Shown here in pieces: positions 1 through 6,604 of a stretch of 64,000 nt of DNA (its first letter is position 1; every line of letters starts with the position of its first letter). The notes below the pieces were generated by a model that saw nothing but the letters and a program-made list of their open reading frames with translations, searched no databases and was not told the origin of the DNA. Where the stretch lies: assembly GCA_018268375.1 (NCBI GenBank), contig JAFDWS010000001.1:772627-836626 (forward strand). The letters run 5' to 3'. Both the position numbers and the translations under genes were made by a program. This stretch comes from Armatimonadota bacterium (GTDB taxonomy: Bacteria > Armatimonadota > Fimbriimonadia > Fimbriimonadales > Fimbriimonadaceae).

Positions 1-79
1 CAATGTTCTTCGAACCGGGGTGCAAGCCGTCATCCTGAGCGAAGCCGAGGGACATCGCCTTACCCCGGCCACCCGCCCG
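1..79 (+). repeat. Dispersed intergenic repeat R1, copy 1 (truncated by window edge)
   Basis: This begins with a TTCTTCGAACCGGGG-like segment and continues through CATCCTGAGCGAAGCCG to a CCCCGGCCACCCGCCC block. The same succession recurs at 456-603, and its first half again at 1018-1111. The CATCCTGAGCGAAGCCG core resembles a short sequence common in intergenic DNA of many bacteria; this is recollection and was not checked. The left end lies outside the window. Confidence 0.6.
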
Positions 80-101
80 GTTTGCACGACTAGCAACGAG
101 G

Positions 102-275
102 CTATTGGCCTGATCTTCGCTGCAGGAAGGAACCAATCCACAGCATCAGAAAGGGGGCACCGGCTCCCATTAGGATGAACCAATAGCCGGATCCAGACCA
201 TCCAACGGCAAAGATGCTAACGAGGCAAACGGCCAGCGCAATCCATCCGCACCTTGCCGGGGTGGGGCCTTTCAT
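102..275 (-). CDS. Small two-helix membrane protein, 57 aa
   Basis: This short open frame translates to a 57-residue protein with a basic, proline-containing N-terminus. Two hydrophobic stretches follow (about residues 11-25 and 31-50), separated by a glycine/serine turn, and the C-terminus is basic (LQRRSGQ). The helix-turn-helix hydrophobicity and positive-inside pattern are what a small inner-membrane protein should show, and chance frames in GC-rich spacer rarely look like this. No convincing ribosome binding site lies at normal spacing; AAGG is about 13 nt upstream. It lies between R1 repeat copies. No family is recognised and the function is unknown. Confidence 0.45.
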   Translation of the reverse strand: MKGPTPARCGWIALAVCLVSIFAVGWSGSGYWFILMGAGAPFLMLWIGSFLQRRSGQ

Positions 276-299
276 GCGGTCTTTTTACCTTGCGCCGGG

Positions 300-374
300 C
301 CGTGCCATGGCCTGGCAGCCGGCGCGTGGCACGGTGATGTCTTGTGCACCCCGCCACCCCTGGTCGGGGTGCAC
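300..374. other. Two nested-style hairpins in non-coding DNA
   Basis: An 8-bp inverted repeat (CCGTGCCA at 300-307 with TGGCACGG at 327-334) is followed by a perfect 10-bp inverted repeat (GTGCACCCCG at 344-353 with CGGGGTGCAC at 365-374). Neither has a T-tract, so these look like folded repeat elements rather than classical terminators. The 276-637 interval holds no gene I can support. Confidence 0.5.
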
Positions 375-455
375 CCCGGTTCGAGGAACAGCGGGCAGCA
401 TGGATGAAGACGGTGCGTATCCGTTCGCACATCACTCGTTACTGGCCGTCGTTTC

Positions 456-603
456 ACCCATGTCGCTTGCGACAATAGGAGGTTCTGATTGTTCCTTCGG
501 AACCGGGGCTTGTCAGCCTTAGCTTTAGCGAGGATGGTAAAGCGCACCGTCATCCTGAGCGAAGCCGGCACGATCATCCGCCTTCACCCCGGCCACCCGC
601 CCA
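456..603 (+). repeat. Dispersed intergenic repeat R1, copy 2
   Basis: This is the most complete copy. It runs from a CACCCATGTCGCTTGCG segment through GATTGTTCCTTCGGAACCGG, CTTTAGCGAGGATGGTAAAG and CATCCTGAGCGAAGCCG to the CCCCGGCCACCCGCCC block. The first 90 bases match 1018-1111 closely and the last 58 match positions 27-79. Reading frames across it are not conserved between copies, which argues for a non-coding repeat. Confidence 0.65.
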
Positions 604-679
604 GGGTTACTATAGGGTGGAGGGGCCCGAATGTGGCTAGACTATGCCACGGGCTCCAACATACTACGGCGACACTGAA

Positions 680-1006
680 ATGAACGCAGATGCTTTTGAT
701 CTCACGGAACGAAAGTGGCAGGACCTTGCGCGCGACTGTGTGGTCTCAACGGTGTTGAACATCGAGGACTGGGAGTACCAGACGAGGGTTGGGGTCGGGC
801 GGGAGGTCGCGATAGACCTGCTCGCGCAGTGGCCCCCGGCGAGACCGATCTTGAGGAACAGCGACGAGGGGCTGATCGTGCTCAACTCCCTAAACGAGGT
901 GCTCCATGGTCTGCCAAGCGATCGAACAGTTGTCGCTTTGGGCCGTGCTTATGAAGAGGCACTGAGAGGCCTTGCGGCACACGTCGGCCTATCTGGTTTG
1001 ACGTAA
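680..1006 (+). CDS. Hypothetical protein, 108 aa
   Basis: This is a soluble, acidic 108-residue protein of unknown function. It starts MNADAFDLTERKWQDLA and has alternating helix/strand character and no signal peptide or membrane segment. The in-frame ATG at 644 would add 12 residues, but it abuts a -10-like TAGACT (638-643) and would lie upstream of the expected transcription start, so the ATG at 680 is preferred. The composition (WEYQTRVGVGREVAIDLL, then LNSLNEVLHGL) looks like a real globular protein. The size and isolated position among repeats would suit a small immunity- or accessory-type protein, but nothing identifies it. Confidence 0.6.
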   Translation: MNADAFDLTERKWQDLARDCVVSTVLNIEDWEYQTRVGVGREVAIDLLAQWPPARPILRNSDEGLIVLNSLNEVLHGLPSDRTVVALGRAYEEALRGLAAHVGLSGLT

Positions 1007-1017
1007 AGCCCACGTTC

Positions 1018-1111
1018 TCACCCAAGTCGCTAGCGGCACAGGAGGATCTGATTGTTCCTTTGGAACCGGGGCTTGTCAGCCGTACCTTTAGCGAAGGATG
1101 GTAAAGCGCAC
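1018..1111 (+). repeat. Dispersed intergenic repeat R1, copy 3 (first half)
   Basis: It shares a CACCCA-GTCGCT-GCG segment, GATTGTTCCTTTGGAACCGG, GGCTTGTCAGCC and CTTTAGCGAAGGATGGTAAAG with 456-546. The matches are nearly continuous, with a few substitutions and one or two indels. The second half of R1 is replaced here by a copy of the 67-nt palindromic element R2. Confidence 0.65.
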
Positions 1112-1118
1112 AGGGGCC

Positions 1119-1185
1119 GTGGCCCGGCTTGGCAGCCGACCGACGAAAGCTCCCTGATTTCACCCCTCTTGTGCTGCAAGCCGGG
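1119..1185 (+). repeat. 67-nt palindromic element R2, copy 1
   Basis: The left arm GTGGCCCGGCTTGGCAGC (1119-1136) and right arm GCTGCAAGCCGGG (1173-1185) are inverted copies of each other with one unpaired base, separated by 36 nt. The same arms at the same spacing occur at 17730-17797 and, inverted, at 17841-17907. It could form a long stem-loop in RNA or be a small non-autonomous mobile element. Confidence 0.65.
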
Positions 1186-1294
1186 AACAACGGACCCTAC
1201 CACCTGTCTCGCCCCAAGAAGCCACACCCTGCCGAAGACCGTCGATACGCCTCGGGTCAGGCGCACAGGAAGGCGGTAACATGAGCGGCTACCC

Positions 1295-1747
1295 ATGGGC
1301 GCGCTCCGTAAGTGGCTCCGGCATTGGCTCTACCGGCTAGCCCTGGACAAGCGCAAGCGGAAACTCAAGTTGTTGGCAGCCCGGACAAAGGACTACAACG
1401 CACGTTCCAAGTCAATAATTGAACGGTATGCCCTTGTACCCGAAAAGAGCACAATCGACTACGAAGTGCTAGCGAACGACATGGGCAGGCTCGCGCGTGA
1501 CTATCAGCAATTGGAAAGCGACTGGAACATATTTCGTCAGTCCTCGCCACGTACAGCTAGGTGGAATCTTCCACTAGACGCCATCAAAATCAAGATAGAC
1601 GCGTACCTGCGAGTTGAAGCGGCAGCGAAGATGCAGGACCGGGACCGAGTCCGCGACGCAATTCGCGAGGCCAACAAGAGTCTTACTAAGATTCAAGACG
1701 CATGGAGCACGGAAAAGGCAAAGGAGCAGAATCTTGACCCAAACTGA
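1295..1747 (+). CDS. Hypothetical helical protein, 150 aa
   Basis: This is a highly charged, almost entirely helical 150-residue protein. The N-terminus (LRKWLRHWLYRLALDKRKRK) is amphipathic and very basic. It is followed by heptad-like segments at about residues 60-80 and 100-145 that could form a coiled coil. No signal peptide or catalytic motif is seen. A TAACAT -10-like box lies 12 nt upstream of the ATG. It is flanked by repeats on both sides. Gene-like codon use and the absence of low-complexity translation support a real gene. Function is unknown. Confidence 0.6.
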   Translation: MGALRKWLRHWLYRLALDKRKRKLKLLAARTKDYNARSKSIIERYALVPEKSTIDYEVLANDMGRLARDYQQLESDWNIFRQSSPRTARWNLPLDAIKIKIDAYLRVEAAAKMQDRDRVRDAIREANKSLTKIQDAWSTEKAKEQNLDPN

Positions 1748-1772
1748 CATCAGCAGACGGGTTCGTGGCATG

Positions 1773-1797
1773 GTTCCTCGGCTTCGCTCGGAATGAC
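1773..1797 (-). repeat. Short R1-core-like sequence, minus orientation
   Basis: On the minus strand this reads GTCATTCCGAGCGAAGCCGAGG, a close variant of the CATCCTGAGCGAAGCCG core of R1. It lies 26 nt after the preceding gene. Confidence 0.5.
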
Positions 1798-1909
1798 GTG
1801 GCAGCCCTGCATCCGACGCCTTCCGTCCTGGTCGGCCCGGCTGCAGACCATGACAAGAGTCGATCACCAGCGGTCGCGGCCAAGAACGATGCTGTCCGTT
1901 GACGACCAT

Positions 1910-1983
1910 GGGATTGGTTCGGGATGGTTCGGGATGGTTCGGGATGGTTCGGGTTGGTTCGGGTGGTTCGGGTTGGTTCGGAC
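1910..1983. repeat. 10-bp tandem repeat (GGGATGGTTC-type)
   Basis: Seven consecutive units of 9-11 bp follow the pattern GGG(A/T)TGGTTC. There are three perfect GGGATGGTTC units (1921-1950) flanked by variant units with one base added, lost or changed. The period is not a multiple of three, so the array does not encode a protein repeat. It ends about 7 nt from the stop codon of the minus-strand transporter gene, so it lies in that gene's 3' untranslated region. The unit length is in the range prone to slippage. Confidence 0.85.
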
Positions 1984-1989
1984 TACCAG

Positions 1990-3264
1990 TCATCTCCCCC
2001 AAGAGAAGAACATCGTGACCGCGGCGGCAAGCATCACACATGTCGCCGCCCAACCCAAAATCCGCGGCCTCAGTCCGATCGTCACTTCCCCCATCACGCG
2101 CTCGCTTGTTGCCATGCGCATCACCATGATCATGATGGGGCCCGCGGCAACGCCATTGATCACCGCTGTCCAAAACAGGGCTTTGATCGGGTTGATGTTC
2201 ATAAGGTTCAACACAAGGCCGATGAGGATCGCTGCACTGAGCACGGCATAGAACCCCTTTGCGTGCTTGGCCGGCCGCTCGAGACTGCTGGGCCAGTGCA
2301 GCGCTTCCCCGATTGCATAGGCAGCTGAGCCCGCCAGGACCGGAATCGCGAGCAGGCCGGTGCCGAGGATGCCGATTGTGAAGAGAAGGAAGGCGAGGTC
2401 GCCCGCCAGAGGGCGCAGGGCTTGCGCCGCTTGCGCCGAGGACTGAATGTCCGTGATGCCCTTGTTGTGCAACGTCGTCGCGACGGCGAGCATGATGAAG
2501 AATGCAACTGTGTTCGCGAAGGCCATGCCCGTGTACGTGTCACGCATGATTCGCTTCATCTGGTAAGGCGCTTGCTCGGGGTGTCTTCTCAGCACCTTTT
2601 CCTTTTTGCTCAGCTGCACGTCCTCCACTTCTTCGGACGCTTGCCAAAAGAAGAGGTAAGGGCTGATCGTCGTGCCCAGCACGCCCACGATGAGAGTGAT
2701 CGAAGCCGCGTTCAGCTTGAGATCGGGTGCGACTGTCTGGCGGAGAGCCTGGCCCCAATCCGTGTGAACGACAAAGACTGTGGCGACATACGAGAACAAC
2801 GAAAGCGTGGTCCACTTCAGGAATGCGACGTATTTATGGTAGGGGACGAAGACCTGGAGCAGGAGCGAGCCGATGGCCAGCACTGCGGCCCAAAGCAGCC
2901 TCGGTCCCCCCACGAGCAGTGTCACCGCGTCGCCCATGGCCCCTATGTCTGCTCCCAGGTTGATCGTATTCGCGGTGGCGAGCATCCCGACGACGAGGAG
3001 CAAGAGCCAGCGTGGATAGTAGCGACGGAGATTGCCAGCGATTCCTCGGCCCGTCACCCGCCCAATGTCCGCGCATGTCTCCTGGATGCCCGCCATGAAG
3101 GGATAGGCAAAGGGCATCAGCCACAGCATGCCGAACCCGAACTGCGCACCCGCTTGGGAATAGGTGGCGATCCCGCTTGGGTCGTCGTCCGACGCTCCCG
3201 TGATGAGCCCCGGGCCGAGGACTCTTAAGAAGCCACGCTTGGGTTCGGCTTGTTCTTCGACCAT
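1990..3264 (-). CDS. NRAMP-family divalent metal transporter, non-canonical metal site
   Basis: This is a 424-residue inner-membrane protein with about eleven hydrophobic segments of the SLC11/NRAMP fold. The start is placed at MVEEQAEPKRGF because that leaves the short tail usual before helix 1; the open frame runs 74 codons further upstream and would overlap the divergent neighbour. Helix 1 carries DPSG (residues 28-31) where canonical Mn/Fe transporters have DPGN. Helix 6 reads TISPYLFFWQ (199-208) where they have the MPH motif, so the metal-binding Asn and Met and the conserved His are replaced. Such changes are known in NRAMP-related branches with altered specificity, such as the Mg-transporting NRMT group. 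The fold call is firm; the substrate is unknown. Confidence 0.88.
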   Translation of the reverse strand: MVEEQAEPKRGFLRVLGPGLITGASDDDPSGIATYSQAGAQFGFGMLWLMPFAYPFMAGIQETCADIGRVTGRGIAGNLRRYYPRWLLLLVVGMLATANTINLGADIGAMGDAVTLLVGGPRLLWAAVLAIGSLLLQVFVPYHKYVAFLKWTTLSLFSYVATVFVVHTDWGQALRQTVAPDLKLNAASITLIVGVLGTTISPYLFFWQASEEVEDVQLSKKEKVLRRHPEQAPYQMKRIMRDTYTGMAFANTVAFFIMLAVATTLHNKGITDIQSSAQAAQALRPLAGDLAFLLFTIGILGTGLLAIPVLAGSAAYAIGEALHWPSSLERPAKHAKGFYAVLSAAILIGLVLNLMNINPIKALFWTAVINGVAAGPIMIMVMRMATSERVMGEVTIGLRPRILGWAATCVMLAAAVTMFFSWGR

Positions 3265-3445
3265 CGGCAATAAGGACGGCTGATGGCTCCGCTTCTCTCC
3301 AAAGGGGCGATGCCCGAGGTGCTCAATCAGCTCGAAGAGCTTCTCGCCAGCTTCTGAACTGCCTTGTGCGCCCAAACCCTGACTAAAGTTGGTGCCCCCT
3401 GCCGTTGCCCCACGGATACGATGAGGGCCGAACAAAGGAGCACGA

Positions 3446-4615
3446 ATGAAACACTTGCTGACCGCACTCGCCGCCTTGGCGCCCATTGGAGCACTTGCCC
3501 AATTTCACTGCTTAGGCATCACCTTCAATGGACTCGTCTACAGCATCGACATGTCGTCTGGTACAGGCGTCCTTGTCGGAAACAGCGGCTTGGCAGGCAC
3601 CAACTGCATGTGCCGGGAGAACGACAAATGGCTCACCGTTGACAACACGGGGACGCTTTACAAGATTTCCTCCTCCACTGCAAGTCCGACCTTGATCCAC
3701 CAACTCAACCTGGGAGGGAACACCGACGTTCGCGGAATCTGCACGGACGTCAACCTCGGTCAGTACGTCGTCGTGGACCACGCGGGCAGCGACCAACTTT
3801 GGAAGATCGACACTTCCAACGGCGTCGGCACCCTGGTCGGCGATATGGGCAGTACGACCATTCAGGGCTTGGCCGTCGGGTTCAACGGTCGGCTCTATGC
3901 CTACGATGTTTCGACCACCAACGCCGGAGGCCTGCGCGAAGTCAATCCGCTGACCGGGGCCACCGCGGACCTTGACCCGACCAGACCGGGCCAACCTGGC
4001 ATTCAGGACATCTGCCCGAACGCGAGCCTCGGCCTTGCCGGCGCGCGCGACTCGCTCTTCCGACTCTCCGCCGTCAACGGGTTTGAGACCTTGGTCGGCT
4101 CGGGCGGCTACAGTGACATTCGCGGCCTTGCCCGGCGACAGAGCACGTTCCAGGTGGACGGCATGAGCGTCAAGCTTGGCCGGCTCGATTCCGGGGGTCT
4201 GGCTTCGATCCTCCGGCGTGAGGGCGACACGGCCCTCATCAGCAAGTTCTTCGTCCCCAACCTCCAAGCCGACCCGATCAACGTCGAGGTCACTTACGGC
4301 ACGGAAGTATCGGCGGCCCAGCTCACGAGCGTCGGCGTCCTTTGGGTCGGGCGCATGAACGCGAGCGGCCAGTTCCTGCTCAATCTCGACTTTCTGAACG
4401 TGAACACGGGTCAATTCGATACGATTTCAACCGGCACAGTGGGCACCGCGCTCACCGAGTTGCTCGGTGGACTAACTGGGAACCTGGCCCCTTACTTCAA
4501 CGCCAACAAGCGCCTGGTCGCGCGGTTCCGTATCAAGCCCAATGGGCCCGTCGTCAACCCGAACTGGGGCGTCATCGTCGAAATGGTGCGCGGCGAGTAC
4601 ACGGCCGACTTCTGA
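3446..4615 (+). CDS. Secreted beta-propeller-like protein with shared C-terminal domain
   Basis: This is a 389-residue exported protein. A signal peptide (KHLLTALAALAPIGALA) is followed by repeated strands with GTLVGDMG-, LAVGFNGRLYAYD- and ITGATADLD-like motifs typical of a beta-propeller of the DUF4394 sort (about residues 20-230). A separate C-terminal domain (about 235-389) contains GRLDSGGLASI, FLNVNTGQFDTI and NPNWGVIVEMV. It aligns by eye with the ends of the proteins at 18048, 36135 and 52035. A good ribosome binding site (AAAGGAG) lies 6 nt before the ATG. No catalytic residues are evident. A binding or surface role is inferred from export and fold only. Confidence 0.75.
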   Translation: MKHLLTALAALAPIGALAQFHCLGITFNGLVYSIDMSSGTGVLVGNSGLAGTNCMCRENDKWLTVDNTGTLYKISSSTASPTLIHQLNLGGNTDVRGICTDVNLGQYVVVDHAGSDQLWKIDTSNGVGTLVGDMGSTTIQGLAVGFNGRLYAYDVSTTNAGGLREVNPLTGATADLDPTRPGQPGIQDICPNASLGLAGARDSLFRLSAVNGFETLVGSGGYSDIRGLARRQSTFQVDGMSVKLGRLDSGGLASILRREGDTALISKFFVPNLQADPINVEVTYGTEVSAAQLTSVGVLWVGRMNASGQFLLNLDFLNVNTGQFDTISTGTVGTALTELLGGLTGNLAPYFNANKRLVARFRIKPNGPVVNPNWGVIVEMVRGEYTADF

Positions 4616-4635
4616 CGCCACCCGCGACGCGGTTT

Positions 4636-4660
4636 CAGTTGGCCCTTCCCGGGCCAACTG
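4636..4660. terminator. 10-bp hairpin between secreted protein and sigma factor genes
   Basis: CAGTTGGCCC pairs perfectly with GGGCCAACTG around a TTCCC loop, 20 nt after the upstream stop codon. There is no T-tract, so it could be a weak or Rho-assisted terminator or an RNA-stability hairpin. Confidence 0.45.
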
Positions 4661-4688
4661 GACCGCCAGCCCAGACCGAGTCCGCCGG

Positions 4689-4694
4689 TATCCT
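4689..4694 (+). promoter_or_regulatory. -10 box TATCCT, leaderless start of the sigma factor gene
   Basis: TATCCT is followed after 8 nt by the GTG start at 4703, and there is no ribosome binding site. Transcription would begin at or next to the start codon. Confidence 0.45.
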
Positions 4695-4702
4695 GCTCTG
4701 CA

Positions 4703-5950
4703 GTGCCACGCCCGGTCGAAGCCACCATCGAGGCCCTGTTCCGCGAGGAGGCACGCCCCGTGCTCGCCACGCTCGTCCGCATCCTCGGTGATCTCGACCT
4801 TGCCGAAGACGCCCTTCAGGACGCCTTCGCCGCTGCCCTCGCACAATGGCCTCGCGACGGCGTTCCGAAGAATCCGCGCGCTTGGCTCGTCACCACCGCC
4901 CGTTACAAGGCTGTAGACCTCATCAGGCGCAAGGTCCGCATGGGGTTCGCTCCCCTTGAAGATTTCGAAGGACATCCCGACCAGGCAGCGCTCACCCCTG
5001 ACGACGAGACCGTTCAAGACGACACCCTTCGGCTGATCTTCATGTGCTGCCATCCGTCCCTCCCTGAAGAGGGCCAGGTCGCCTTGACGCTCCGCGATGT
5101 GTGCGGACTCACGGTTGAGGAAATTGGCAAAGCCTTCCTCACCGCACCGGCGACGATCGCCCAGCGCATCGTGAGGGCCAAAGCGAAAATCCGCGCCGAC
5201 AACGTCCCCTATGAACTGCCTCCCGAGGAGGATCTGGCGACCCGGCTCGACAGTGTCCTTCGTGTCACTTACCTCGTCTTCAACGAAGGCTACTACGCGT
5301 CGACCGGCGAGGCCGCCACGCGCACCCTGCTCTCCGACGAGGCGATGCGCCTCGGCCAGCTCATCGTGGATCTTGTTCCCGACTCAGAGGCTGTCGGGCT
5401 GCTCGCGCTGATGCTCCTACACGAGTCGCGACGTCCCGCGCGGACCGACGAGAACGGAGACCTTGTCCTCCTCGAGGATCAAGACCGGTCGCTCTGGGCC
5501 ACAGACCTTGCACAAGAGGGAGCGCGGTTAGCGTCGATCGCCCTCTCGCGACCAAAACCTGGGATGTACAGCCTCCAAGCCGCTGTCGCTGCCGTCCATT
5601 CCCGCGCAGGCAGCGCCGCGGAAACAGACTGGAGCGCAATCGTCGCGCTGTATGACCGGATGATCGAAACCGAAGCCTCGCCGATCGTGGCTTTGAACCG
5701 AGCCGTGGCACTCGCCATGAGGGACGGCGAAGAAGAGGCACTCCCCCTGATCGACGACCTCATCGCTTCCGGCGGGTTGCATGACTACGGCATCGCCTAC
5801 GCCGCCCGCGGTGAGCTCAGGCGCCGACTTGGTCTTCATCGCGAATCGCTGGACGACCTCAAGATTGCGCTCAGCCTGGCCACCCAAGAGCCCGAGCGCA
5901 GGCTTCTTGCGCGGCGGTTCGCGGCCTCAGAGACGGCGTTGTCGCAGTAA
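4703..5950 (+). CDS. ECF sigma factor, ECF42-type, with C-terminal extension
   Basis: This 415-residue alternative sigma factor is more than twice the usual ECF length. The sigma-2 region lies at about residues 8-76 (LAEDALQDAFAAALAQW, then RAWLVTTARYKAVDLIRRK). The sigma-4 helix-turn-helix is at about 118-160 (LRDVCGLTVEEIGKAFL, then IAQRIVRAKAKI). The remaining 250 residues are helical, TPR-like, and include LTYLVFNEGYY- and MIETEASPIVALNRAVA-like segments typical of this group. ECF42 sigma factors have no anti-sigma factor; they are controlled through this extension and are paired with DGPF (YCII-related) proteins, one of which is encoded just downstream. The frame supports the GTG start at 4703. 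It presumably directs RNA polymerase to the promoter at 5973-6000. Confidence 0.9.
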   Translation: MPRPVEATIEALFREEARPVLATLVRILGDLDLAEDALQDAFAAALAQWPRDGVPKNPRAWLVTTARYKAVDLIRRKVRMGFAPLEDFEGHPDQAALTPDDETVQDDTLRLIFMCCHPSLPEEGQVALTLRDVCGLTVEEIGKAFLTAPATIAQRIVRAKAKIRADNVPYELPPEEDLATRLDSVLRVTYLVFNEGYYASTGEAATRTLLSDEAMRLGQLIVDLVPDSEAVGLLALMLLHESRRPARTDENGDLVLLEDQDRSLWATDLAQEGARLASIALSRPKPGMYSLQAAVAAVHSRAGSAAETDWSAIVALYDRMIETEASPIVALNRAVALAMRDGEEEALPLIDDLIASGGLHDYGIAYAARGELRRRLGLHRESLDDLKIALSLATQEPERRLLARRFAASETALSQ

Positions 5951-5972
5951 TTCTGCAAAGTCTCTATTTCTT

Positions 5973-6000
5973 TGTCGATTTTGGTGACCGACCGTTCGAC
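5973..6000 (+). promoter_or_regulatory. Putative ECF42 target promoter (TGTCGA - 18 nt - CGAC)
   Basis: TGTCGA (5973-5978) and CGAC (5997-6000) are separated by 18 nt, just upstream of the DGPF gene. The published ECF42 promoter signature is TGTCGA at -35 and CGA(C/T) at -10, so the match is exact. It separates the DGPF gene transcriptionally from the sigma gene. Confidence 0.7.
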
Positions 6001-6012
6001 TAGTTGGCGAGA

Positions 6013-6027
6013 CCCGGCCAAGCCGGG
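6013..6027 (+). other. Leader hairpin ahead of the DGPF gene
   Basis: CCCGGC and GCCGGG flank a CAA loop, giving a perfect 6-bp stem within the expected 5' leader and 9 nt before the GAGG ribosome binding site. It may stabilise the RNA or tune translation. Confidence 0.4.
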
Positions 6028-6046
6028 ACAACATACGAGGACAAGA

Positions 6047-6409
6047 ATGAAATTCCTTTGCTTAGGCTATCTCGACATGCAGGCGTTCGACAGCGCCCCT
6101 GAAGCCGTGCGCACCGAGGTCATGACCAAGTGCTTCGCCCAATGCAAACCTTTCCGCGAAACCGGAAAGGTCGTCGAAGAAGAGGCACTCGGCCACACGT
6201 CCAGCGCCCGCACGCTCCGACCCCGCAGTGGCAAGACGGTGGTGACCGATGGGCCGTTCATGGAGACCAAGGAGCAGCTCGGCAGCTTCTTCATCGTTGA
6301 GGCCGACTCTCTCGATGAGGCGATCGAGGTCGCGTCCCTCCACCCGGGCGCGATCTATGGAGAAGAGTACGGGTTTGGGATCGAGGTGCGGCCGATCCAC
6401 CAATTCTGA
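6047..6409 (+). CDS. DGPF (YCII-related) family protein
   Basis: This is a 120-residue soluble protein of the YCII-related ferredoxin-like alpha+beta barrel family. The diagnostic TDGPF motif is at residues 67-71, followed by ETKEQLGSFFIVEADSLDEAIEVA and the hydrophobic VRPIHQF end. Members are the standard partners and regulon of ECF42 sigma factors; their biochemical activity is not established. The ATG at 6047 has a GAGG ribosome binding site. A longer frame upstream runs through the promoter and leader hairpin and is rejected. It is likely transcribed from the TGTCGA/CGAC promoter by the adjacent sigma factor. Confidence 0.92.
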   Translation: MKFLCLGYLDMQAFDSAPEAVRTEVMTKCFAQCKPFRETGKVVEEEALGHTSSARTLRPRSGKTVVTDGPFMETKEQLGSFFIVEADSLDEAIEVASLHPGAIYGEEYGFGIEVRPIHQF

Positions 6410-6440
6410 CCTGGTGGCCTTTTAGCCGCCAGTAAGGTAG

Positions 6441-6461
6441 CCGCCGACGTCCCGTCGGCGG
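6441..6461 (+). terminator. Hairpin downstream of the DGPF gene
   Basis: CCGCCGACG pairs with CGTCGGCGG around a TCC loop (9-bp stem), followed by a pyrimidine-rich TTCCTTCCCC tract. It sits 31 nt after the stop codon and is a plausible terminator for the sigma/DGPF side. Confidence 0.6.
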
Positions 6462-6552
6462 TTCCTTCCCCGGTGAGGACAGGGGGCTCGCTCGGACGCC
6501 TTCAATCCCCTGCTCCAAGGGGTACGGGAAACCGCACAGCCACCGCAAACAA

Positions 6553-6581
6553 GAAGCCCCCGGCGTGACGCCGGGGGCTTC
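6553..6581. terminator. Strong 13-bp hairpin between convergent genes
   Basis: A perfect 13-bp stem (GAAGCCCCCGGCG with CGCCGGGGGCTTC) closes a TGA loop and lies 23 nt beyond the end of the minus-strand thioredoxin gene. T-tracts are weak on both sides. The position between convergent genes suits a bidirectional terminator. Confidence 0.75.
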
Positions 6582-6604
6582 CAATTGAAAGAGAGCGGGC
6601 GCCC

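Noticed and set aside
214..522. 102-aa plus-strand open frame in the first repeat region
   Set aside because: It runs through hairpins and an R1 copy; the frame is not kept in the other copies.
1910..1983. CRISPR array
   Set aside because: The units are 10 bp and contiguous, without spacers; it is a simple tandem repeat.
3265..3486. 74-codon N-terminal extension of the NRAMP protein
   Set aside because: It would overlap the divergent secreted-protein gene and has no NRAMP-like sequence.
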